Origin: JBAXGW01 sp037139195
Lineage (GTDB): Bacteria > Bacteroidota > Bacteroidia > Bacteroidales > JAHJDW01
Length of the DNA stretch: 19,240 nt
Direction of reading: 5' to 3'
NCBI GenBank assembly: GCA_037139195.1
Contig: JBAXGW010000075.1
Span: 1 to 19,240, forward strand
Shown here: positions 1 through 7,100 of the stretch, in pieces
Layout: each line of letters opens with the position of its first letter
Position numbering within the stretch: position 1 is the stretch's first letter
Notes under the pieces: model-generated
Database searches by the model: none
What the model was told of the DNA's origin: nothing
The model's input: only the letters and a program-made list of their open reading frames with translations
Position numbers and translations under genes: made by a program

Positions 1-7
1 CCATCCC

Positions 8-55
8 CTAAAGATAGGCATTTTTTAAGATGAGCTAAGGGGATACCCAGTTAAT
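8..55 (+). repeat. 48-bp inverted repeat, left copy
   Basis: This stretch begins CTAAAGATAGGC and ends CCCAGTTAAT. It is a base-for-base reverse complement of the last 48 bases of the window (19193-19240); similarity stops at base 56. The seven bases before it (1-7) cannot be compared because the other copy runs off the window end. With them, ATCCCCT at 3-9 could pair with AGGGGAT at 38-44 around a 28-nt loop. Both copies lie downstream of a gene's 3' end and point the same way relative to that gene. A dispersed intergenic repeat or the end of a mobile element is the likeliest explanation, but no transposase is attached to it here. Confidence 0.9.
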
Positions 56-66
56 CTTATTAATAT

Positions 67-103
67 AAAATCATCGAAATACTAATGAAGTTAAAATGAT
101 TTT
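67..103. other. Weak AT-rich hairpin 3' of the lipoprotein gene
   Basis: AAAATCAT (67-74) is the reverse complement of ATGATTTT (96-103), with a 21-nt loop between them. It lies just past the stop codon of the minus-strand lipoprotein gene. It could help end that transcript, but the stem is AT-rich and there is no long U-tract after it on the minus strand, so terminator function is doubtful. Confidence 0.25.
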
Positions 104-112
104 GCAAATAAT

Positions 113-1534
113 TTATTTTACCCGAAATTTTACAAACGGCTGATATATACCTCCTTTTTGTCCTTTGGCTGTGTAAAACAAAAATGTAGTATCATTTTTC
201 TTAATAATATCTAGGCTCATTCCTAAATGGTCATCTTCGTATTGGCTAGAGAAATCATTTATAAAGATTGGGTTTTTACTGTTAGCTTTAAAAGTTATTC
301 CACCATCTACCGAAATAAACATTCCAATTTCTGAGTCGAGAACATTTCCAGTCAGATATTTATATTCTGTTTTAGTAATAAAACGTTTCCAGAGTCCAAT
401 ATTAGGCAATTTTGAACCTTGAACATACAAAAATATAGTATCCGATTTCACTTCTGCCATTGCAACTTCTGAGCAACGCAAGTCGCTTCGCCAACCTCTA
501 TTGCCAAAATGAAGTCGACGCCTTGAACTTTCCCATTTTTTCATGTCTTTCGATACCATAAAACCAATGCTTTCAAATCGATCATCATTTCTGCCTGTAT
601 AAAACATTATAACATAATTCTGAAATCTTGCAAATTTGGGAATATAAGCACCACAGCACTTCCAATGTCTTTGGTTTGAAACAATATTTTTACTAATTAA
701 TTTTATGTCTTTACTTAAAAGCTGTTCTGATTGATAAATTGAAATATTTCTTTTGCCTTCGTCAGTTATTGTGGTAAAAGCATAATTCCATACGCCCTTA
801 AAGTAAATTAAATCAGTAAGAAACGAAGAATAATGATTATAATCTGAGCTTTTAAGCTTTCCCCAGCCAAAATCCATGGCATTGTAAATTACTTTTCCTT
901 CGTTTATTGGTTCCCAGTCAATTAAATTAGCCGATTTCATTGCGTAAACAGCTAAAGTGTCGCTATCAACCTCATTCAATAGCATTACGTAATTTTGTGA
1001 TAACGAGTCAAATACTATTTTGCTAATAATTATACTTTTGTTTTTCCAATTTTTAGGAAATGATTTTTGGTAAGTAAGTGGCTCTTTTTTAAAATGAATA
1101 AAATTGGAAGGTTTAATATTCCAAAAAGCCACTGGTTGACTGATTATCGCTTTTTTATATCCTTTTATTTGTTTTCCAATAATTACATATTTCTTTGTAA
1201 AATCCATCGAAATAATTTCAGAAAGATTTTCTGAACCATTATCATAATATTTTATATCCATTCCCCAACCCAAAGTCCATTTAGGTAAATCAGTGTTTTT
1301 TAAACAAGTAGGAAGGTCATTTAAATATAACGTATCACCATTTATTCTTTTGATAATAAGCAAGTCGCCCTCAACAGTATTATCACAACTACTATTAACT
1401 ATCATTGTTTGCTCAAAAAACGATTCGTTTTTAATAGTTGATTTCACGATTTTATGCGGCGAATCTCTTCTACAGCCCAATGCTATAAGAAGAACAACTG
1501 CAATGCCAATAAAAAAAGTGTTTCGGTAAATCAT
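113..1534 (-). CDS. Lipoprotein with five-bladed beta-propeller, glycoside-hydrolase-like
   Basis: This is a 473-residue protein of unknown substrate. Residues 1-20 form a lipoprotein signal peptide: a short basic start, a hydrophobic stretch and the lipobox IALGC with Cys21 as the lipidated residue. The mature protein should therefore be anchored in the outer or inner membrane. The body has repeated segments typical of the five-bladed propeller shared by families such as GH43, GH32 and GH130: MKSANLIDWEPI, FTDL-type aromatic strands, YVIMFYTGRNDD, GFMVSKDMKKWES, GMFISVDGGITF and a late EDDHLGMSLDI segment. I cannot assign catalytic acids with confidence, so it may be a non-catalytic binding protein. 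It has no T9SS sorting domain, no SusC/SusD neighbours and no visible tie to the T9SS genes. The ATG at 1532-1534 gives a complete signal peptide and was taken as the start. Its upstream region now ends at an IS inserted 126 bases away. Confidence 0.7.
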   Translation of the reverse strand: MIYRNTFFIGIAVVLLIALGCRRDSPHKIVKSTIKNESFFEQTMIVNSSCDNTVEGDLLIIKRINGDTLYLNDLPTCLKNTDLPKWTLGWGMDIKYYDNGSENLSEIISMDFTKKYVIIGKQIKGYKKAIISQPVAFWNIKPSNFIHFKKEPLTYQKSFPKNWKNKSIIISKIVFDSLSQNYVMLLNEVDSDTLAVYAMKSANLIDWEPINEGKVIYNAMDFGWGKLKSSDYNHYSSFLTDLIYFKGVWNYAFTTITDEGKRNISIYQSEQLLSKDIKLISKNIVSNQRHWKCCGAYIPKFARFQNYVIMFYTGRNDDRFESIGFMVSKDMKKWESSRRRLHFGNRGWRSDLRCSEVAMAEVKSDTIFLYVQGSKLPNIGLWKRFITKTEYKYLTGNVLDSEIGMFISVDGGITFKANSKNPIFINDFSSQYEDDHLGMSLDIIKKNDTTFLFYTAKGQKGGIYQPFVKFRVK

Positions 1535-1637
1535 TCTTAGTTTTTATAATATTACACGAAATTATATAATTATTATTTATAATTATTTGATTTTTATCTA
1601 ACTTTGAATAATTATTATATTACTGTATTAAAAAACA

Positions 1638-1645
1638 CAAATTTA
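1638..1645 (-). promoter_or_regulatory. Candidate -7 element for the lipoprotein gene
   Basis: On the minus strand this reads TAAATTTG, a match to the Bacteroidota -7 consensus TAnnTTTG. No TTTG -33 element is seen at the expected spacing, either in the present sequence or in the sequence reconstructed without the IS. The IS begins 15 bases upstream, so it would replace any upstream promoter half. Such short AT-rich matches occur often by chance. Confidence 0.3.
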
Positions 1646-1649
1646 TTTT

Positions 1650-1660
1650 AAAAGTTTGTC
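1650..1660 (+). repeat. Target-site duplication, left copy (11 bp)
   Basis: AAAAGTTTGTC occurs directly before the IS and again at 2862-2872 directly after it. Direct repeats of about 10-13 bp are usual for IS4-family insertions. The two copies are identical, which suggests a recent insertion. Confidence 0.85.
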
Positions 1661-2743
1661 CTAAGTACATGACAAAAAATTAAACGCCTCACAAGTATTT
1701 ATAAAACAATTATTAAGCAAGCAGCTTGCAACATATTTTAGCCCATATTTAAAAATTGATTCAGCTTTACGTCCATGTTTTTTGACAATAATTTGTTTTA
1801 TGTTTTCATGAAGATATATTCCTACTTTATAACACCAAACAAATGCTATCATAATTAATAGAGTTAGTTTTTTAATTCTATTCAAATCTGTTAAATGAGT
1901 CTTTTCAATATCAAATCCACTAGATTTCATTGATTTAAAACACATTTCAATCTGCCATCTTTGTTTGTAGAATTCACAAGCATTTTCAGGTTTGTCAAAT
2001 GAAACGATAATCAAGTAATCATCTCCGTTTAATTTGGCTCCAGATAAATAACAATATTCTCCGTTAATTCTTATTATGTTAGGGTAAAATCTAAATTCAT
2101 TAATTCTACATGTATTGAATAGCCATGATGCCTTAACTTCCTTATTCTTCGAGGGAACAAATACTTTAAAGTTGTTTCTTACACGGATATAATAAAGAAT
2201 ATTATTGTTGTTTAGAAATGCCAACCAATCTTGACCCACAAATTCTCTATCAGCAACTAAACATGCTATTGTTTCACTAGAAAACAAACGTATGTATCTG
2301 TTAATCAAAATAATTCTTTCTCCTGTGTTTGAATTGCCTCTTTTAGGCAATAAAGAGAAAAGCAATGGAAATGCAACACCTTTATATACAACTCCTAGCA
2401 TTAAAATATTGATATCAGAATCTCCAAATTTCCAATTAGTTCTATCCATAGTTAATTGGATTTTATCTTTAATAGGAAGTAAAGCAAAAATTAATTTAGC
2501 AATAATATCTGCATCTAAAGAGTAATTAGCAATGAAACGTTGGATTCTACGCAAAGAAGAGTCTGAGTTAGAGGAGGAATCAAAGCCACTTGCCAATTTG
2601 TGGAATGTTACAGTTTGTACCTTACATAAAGCAATTACAAACATGGCTATAAACTTAACTCTAGCTAAATTTATTGTAGACTTAAAATGTTCATTGAGAA
2701 TTGGAACTAATTCATTAATTTTACGGTCATCATTGGTTATCAT
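1661..2743 (-). CDS. IS4-family DDE transposase
   Basis: This 360-residue protein catalyses cut-and-paste movement of the surrounding IS. The DDE triad is visible: Asp100 in TMDRTNW, Asp165 in LVADREF and Glu266. Glu266 lies in the IS4-family YREK signature (Tyr259, Arg262, Glu266, Lys273, within FYKQRWQIEMCFKSMK). The N-terminal 90 residues form the helical DNA-binding part. The frame is uninterrupted, so the enzyme is probably active. The stop codon TAG is made of the outermost three bases of the element (1661-1663), so the last residues (FLSCT) are encoded by the terminal inverted repeat itself. The start ATG at 2741-2743 is 118 bases inside the other end. It reads away from porV2 and toward the lipoprotein gene, in the same direction as that gene. 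Confidence 0.93.
   Translation of the reverse strand: MITNDDRKINELVPILNEHFKSTINLARVKFIAMFVIALCKVQTVTFHKLASGFDSSSNSDSSLRRIQRFIANYSLDADIIAKLIFALLPIKDKIQLTMDRTNWKFGDSDINILMLGVVYKGVAFPLLFSLLPKRGNSNTGERIILINRYIRLFSSETIACLVADREFVGQDWLAFLNNNNILYYIRVRNNFKVFVPSKNKEVKASWLFNTCRINEFRFYPNIIRINGEYCYLSGAKLNGDDYLIIVSFDKPENACEFYKQRWQIEMCFKSMKSSGFDIEKTHLTDLNRIKKLTLLIMIAFVWCYKVGIYLHENIKQIIVKKHGRKAESIFKYGLKYVASCLLNNCFINTCEAFNFLSCT
1664..1679 (+). repeat. IS terminal inverted repeat, left
   Basis: AGTACATGACAAAAAA is the exact reverse complement of 2845-2860. It overlaps the 3' end of the transposase gene. Confidence 0.88.
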
Positions 2744-2778
2744 ATATTGACGAATTTTGTGGATATTATTCGTCTAAT

Positions 2779-2838
2779 ATACTGATAATCAATGATTTAT
2801 CCAAACTTTTGGCAAGTTATTTTGCTGATAATCAGTAT
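2779..2838. other. Subterminal inverted repeat inside the IS
   Basis: ATACTGATAATCA (2779-2791) pairs with TGATAATCAGTAT (2826-2838) with one mismatch in 13, around a 34-nt loop. It lies between the transposase start and the IS right end. Each arm is itself nearly palindromic (CTGATAATCAG). It could be a transposase or host-factor binding pair, or a transcript structure that hinders translation when the IS is read from outside. This role is inference only. Confidence 0.45.
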
Positions 2839-2844
2839 TTTATT

Positions 2845-2860
2845 TTTTTTGTCATGTACT
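2845..2860 (-). repeat. IS terminal inverted repeat, right
   Basis: TTTTTTGTCATGTACT is the reverse complement of the left terminal repeat at 1664-1679. One further base, A2861, separates it from the target duplication. Confidence 0.88.
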
Positions 2861-2861
2861 A

Positions 2862-2872
2862 AAAAGTTTGTC
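2862..2872 (+). repeat. Target-site duplication, right copy (11 bp)
   Basis: AAAAGTTTGTC is identical to 1650-1660 and abuts the right end of the IS. It leaves only 88 bases between the duplication and the porV2 start codon. Confidence 0.85.
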
Positions 2873-2960
2873 ATATTATTTAATATCAGAAAGATTTACC
2901 AATAAGAACAATAAAACGGCAAATTTATAGTTATTAGCAAAAACAAAGTATTTAAAATAT

Positions 2961-4055
2961 ATGTTTAAGCAACTTTTAATAATTTTAGCAATTATACTTT
3001 ATAGTTCTATAAGCTTTGGGCAAGCTCCAAAATATAGCAACGAATTTTTATCAATTGGAGTTGGGGCAAGAGCTTTAGGATTATCCAATTCTTGCATTGC
3101 AAGCGTTGATGATGTTACAGCAGGCTATTGGAATCCAGCATCATTATGCAATATTAAATCTGATATTCAAGTTGCTTTAATGCATTCTGATTATTTTTCT
3201 GGTTTGGCAAAATATGATTATGCAGCTGTAGCAGCAAAAATTGATAATAAAAGTGCTTTTGGTGCTTCATTTATACGATTTGGGGTTGATGACATTCCAA
3301 ATACTTCCGAATTGATTGATAAAGATGGCAATGTTGACTACGACCGTATAAAAACCTTTTCAGCAGCTGATTATGGTTTTCTTTTTTCCTATTCTCGCTT
3401 ATCAAATATTAAAGGATTACGTTTTGGTGCAAATGCTAAAATAATACACAGAAAAGTTGGCGATTTTGCCAAAGCATGGGGGTTTGGACTTGATGCTGCT
3501 TTAAACTATGAATATAAAAAATGGATTTTTGCAGTTGTAGCAAAAGATGTTACCTCTACTTTTAATGCATGGTCGTATAATCTTTCGAATGAAATGAAGG
3601 AAGTATTTACTATTACTGGCAATGAAATACCAAAAAATTCATTAGAACTTACAGTTCCTCGTTTAATATTTGGAACATCAAGAAAAATAAATATTAACGA
3701 AGATATCACTGTTTATCCTGAACTAAATTTTGATATTACATTTGATGGGAAAAGAAATGTAATGGTTAAATCCAATGTAGCCAGCATCGACCCACATTTG
3801 GGGTTGGAATTTGCCTACAAAAACTTCATTTATGTTAGAGGTGGAATTGGAAACATACAAAAGGAAACCAACTACGATGGATTAGTAGAAACTACTTTTC
3901 AGCCAAACGTGGGATTAGGTGTAAGAATTAAGAATTTTTCTATTGATTATGCACTTACAAATATTGGCAATCAATCTATAGCACCTTATTCAAATGTATT
4001 CTCAATCAAATTAAATATTACAAAAAAAGAACAAACGGCAACTCCAAGTTTGTAG
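2961..4055 (+). CDS. porV2: PorV/PorQ-family T9SS outer-membrane protein, probably PorV2
   Basis: This 364-residue protein has a signal peptide (residues 1 to about 20, ending SISFGQ) and a FadL-like beta-barrel body. The family hallmark follows the signal: FLSIGVGARALGLSNSC, then DDVTAGYWNPASL, as in PorV and PorQ. Alternating hydrophobic strands run to the end (VGLGVRIKNFSIDYAL). In the family, PorV collects T9SS cargo from the SprA translocon through its C-terminal sorting domain and hands it to the PorU sortase in the outer membrane. I choose PorV2 over PorV because the partner gene 98 bases downstream is the long PorU2-type protein. That is from memory of family naming, so plain 'PorV/PorQ family' is the safe call. 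The ATG at 2961 gives a complete signal peptide and has no clear Shine-Dalgarno sequence. I find no TAnnTTTG element in the 88 bases left upstream, and an IS has landed there. Confidence 0.75.
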   Translation: MFKQLLIILAIILYSSISFGQAPKYSNEFLSIGVGARALGLSNSCIASVDDVTAGYWNPASLCNIKSDIQVALMHSDYFSGLAKYDYAAVAAKIDNKSAFGASFIRFGVDDIPNTSELIDKDGNVDYDRIKTFSAADYGFLFSYSRLSNIKGLRFGANAKIIHRKVGDFAKAWGFGLDAALNYEYKKWIFAVVAKDVTSTFNAWSYNLSNEMKEVFTITGNEIPKNSLELTVPRLIFGTSRKININEDITVYPELNFDITFDGKRNVMVKSNVASIDPHLGLEFAYKNFIYVRGGIGNIQKETNYDGLVETTFQPNVGLGVRIKNFSIDYALTNIGNQSIAPYSNVFSIKLNITKKEQTATPSL

Positions 4056-4065
4056 ATTTATTTTG

Positions 4066-4073
4066 TATATTTG
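4066..4073 (+). promoter_or_regulatory. Candidate -7 element before porU2
   Basis: TATATTTG fits the Bacteroidota -7 consensus TAnnTTTG and lies 80 bases before the porU2 start, just after the porV2 stop. The nearest TTTG (4049-4052) is only 13 bases upstream, shorter than the usual spacing of about 19-21. If real, it would let porU2 be transcribed apart from porV2. Confidence 0.35.
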
Positions 4074-4153
4074 TTGTTAATATTTATTATTAAGAAGTAT
4101 TTTTTCAAAAATAGAGCTTCGAAATAATATTTTCTTCAGAATATCGACAAATC

Positions 4154-7100
4154 ATGAGATTACTATCCATAATTATTTTAATTGTTTTTAAAAGTTTTTA
4201 TTCTTTTTCGCAACCTTACGGGAATGAGTGGATTGACTATTCGCAACAATATTACAAGATTAAAATTATTCAAGAAGGTGTTTACAGAATAAGTTATGCC
4301 AAACTAAATTCAATAGGTGTTCCAGTTTCTTCATTCGACCCAAGAAGTTTTCAAATATTTAGCAACGGCAAAGAAGTGCCAATTTATGTAAAAGGCGAAA
4401 ATGATGGGATATTTAATACTAGCGATTATATAGAGTTTTATGCAACCAAAAATACTGGATATATTGACAGTGCTGTATATGACACTCCATCAAGCCAGGC
4501 AAATCCTAATTATAGCTTATTTAACGATACAGCAGCATATTTTTTAACTTGGAATTCTTCATCTCCATTGCCTAACGGAAATTCTGGCAATTTCCGTTTT
4601 CAACCCGAAAATGATATCAACTTTACTCTTTATTCGCCTTCACTTTATTTTATTCGAAAAATTCGCCAAGACTATATTTCTAGATATTATTATGGGGAAA
4701 CAAACCCAATAACTGATGCCACTGATCCCGAATATACCGCAGGAGAAGGTTGGTTTGACGATTTGTTTGGATTACAGGGCTCTGTTTCAAATACGGCAAC
4801 AAAAAGCATGAATACCACAAATTTGTATTCTGGAGGACCAAATGCAGAAATTGACATAATGGTTATTGGTGCTTCTAACTATGCTAGTTTATCGCCCGAC
4901 CACCATCTTAGAATACAATTTAACTCACAAACAATAGATACACTATTTGAAGGTTACGGTAATTTTAGGTTTAATAGGAGTATTACACCATCTTTGCTAA
5001 CAAATGGAAGTACCAGCTTTAGTTTTACTTCGCTTTATGATTGGGGAAGCTCGCCCAATCCAGGCTATATGGCAGTTTCTTATATAAATATTATTTACCC
5101 GCATTCTCTTGATTTGGAAAATGCTCAAAACTACAAATTTTATATACCCAATACCACAGAAACAAAGTCTTTTCTGACATTAACAAATGTTAATGCATCT
5201 GCTAATGATTCGGTTTTTGTTTATGATTTTGCTAATAAAAAAAGAATCCCCGCGTCAAAAGCTGGCTCCAACTTAAAAGTGTTGGTTGAAAATAATGGCG
5301 GATTGAAAGAGTGTTTTCTATTCACAGAATCTTCTATAAAGAACGTAAGCACAATAACTCCAGTAAATAGCTCTGCTTCTAACTTTGCTAAGTTTACAAA
5401 TTACAATTTAAATAGCTATAAACAAAAAAACTATATTATCATTTCACATTCATCATTAATGAATGATGTTGCAAGTTATCAAGTTTATCGAAATCAGTCG
5501 GGTTACAATGTATTAGTTGCCGATGTTGAAGAATTATATAATCAATTTGCCTTTGGAATTGGCAAACATCCATTGGCAATTCGCAACTTTTGCAATTTCG
5601 CTGTACATACTTTTGATTCGGTTCCAAAACACCTTTTTTTGATTGGAAAAGCGTATAAACCAGAAAAATACAGAAATAATACTGCTTTATATGCTGGAAC
5701 ACTAGTTCCATCTTATGGAAACCCTCCTTCAGATATTTTATTTACAGCCGGATTAAATGATATTTATTATAAACCAGCAATTGCAACGGGTAGATTAAGC
5801 GCAAAAACACCTTACCACGTTTATTTATATAAGAATAAAGTAGTTGAATATGAACAAGCCCAACAAAATCCACAAGAATGGATGAAAAGAATTTTGCATT
5901 TTGGAGGAGGCTCAAACCTTCAACAACAAAATCAATTATCGGGTTATTTAAATGTTTACGAAACATTAATTGAAGACACATTGTTTGGGGGCGTTGTAAC
6001 TAAATTTCTAAAATCATCAACATCACCTATTCAAATTACCACATCTGATTCGCTCCGAGATTTAATGAATACCGGCGTTTCTATGCTAACGTTTTTTGGT
6101 CATGGTGCTGGAATAGGGTTCGACCAAAGCATAGATCATCCATCGGAATATTCAAATCAAGGGAAATACCCTTTTTTATTAGCTAATTCTTGTTTAGCTG
6201 GTGATATTTTTGATGAAGCAACAAGCTCAAGTGAAGAATTTGTTTTAATTGAAAACAAAGGCGTTATTGGATATTTGGCTTCTGTTACTAAGTCGCAAGC
6301 CTCGCCACTGCATATATATTCAACTGAGCTCCATCGAAACATTGCCTATAAACTATATGGAAGTTCAATTGGAACTCAAATACAGGCTGCAATTAAAGCT
6401 ATTCAGAGCCCAAGCCAGAATATAAAAGACGCTTGTTTAGAAATGACTTTGCATGGCGACCCAGCTATAAAAATAAACTACTCTGCTTTGCCCGATTATG
6501 AAGTTAAAGCATCTGGAGTTTATACAACACCAACTTCTGTGAGCCCTGAATCAGATCCTTTTGTATTAAATATAATATCTACAAACCTTGGTAGAGTTGT
6601 ATGTGATTCTTTTATTGTTGAAGTTATACGAACATTTCCTGATGGAAGTACTTACGAAACATATCTGAAAAAGGTAAAAGCAACATTTTTTAAAGATACC
6701 ATTCGTCTTTCTATTCCAGTTGATATTATTAATGGAATTGGATTGAATAAGTTTAAAATTTCTTTAGATGCATACAATGGCATTCCTGAGTTAACTGAAT
6801 TGAATAATGTGGTTGAAGTTGATATCTTTATTAAATCAAACGATATTATTCCTATTTACCCTTATAAATATGCAATTGTTCCCGATCAAATTATTACTTT
6901 AAAAGCTTCTACCGGTAATCCTTTTGCTCCTATCAGAAATTATAGGTTTGAGCTAGATACAACTGATAGCTTTAATAGCCCCTTTTTAAAAACAGCTATA
7001 ATTTCAGCACCTGGTGGCGTAGTTTCTTGGACTCCTTCAATTACCATGACTGATAGCACAGTGTATTATTGGAGAGTAGCTGTAGACAGTATTGTTCTAG

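Larger units (their letters stand above)
1661..2861 (-). mobile_element. Intact IS4-family insertion sequence, about 1201 bp
   Basis: The element has one full-length transposase gene, a 16-bp perfect terminal inverted repeat (AGTACATGACAAAAAA at 1664-1679 and its reverse complement at 2845-2860) and flanking 11-bp direct repeats. Taking the direct repeats as the boundary, the left end has three extra bases (CTA) and the right end one (A) outside the perfect inverted repeat, so the tips are slightly asymmetric. The element occupies the intergenic region between the lipoprotein gene and porV2, which are divergent; before insertion that region would have been about 214 bp. I cannot name the IS without a database. 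Confidence 0.9.

Noticed and set aside
1293..1529. Plus-strand ORF antisense to the lipoprotein gene
   Set aside because: It is a shadow of the propeller lipoprotein on the other strand, with no family features and no start context.
1535..2960. tRNA, small RNA or CRISPR in the intergenic gaps
   Set aside because: The gaps on either side of the IS, and all others in the window, are short and AT-rich with no cloverleaf, spaced repeats or conserved riboswitch-like stems.
5439..5711. Minus-strand ORFs inside porU2 (also 5742-5981, 6157-6342 and 7248-7541)
   Set aside because: They lie opposite a continuous, domain-rich reading frame and their translations show no recognisable protein features.
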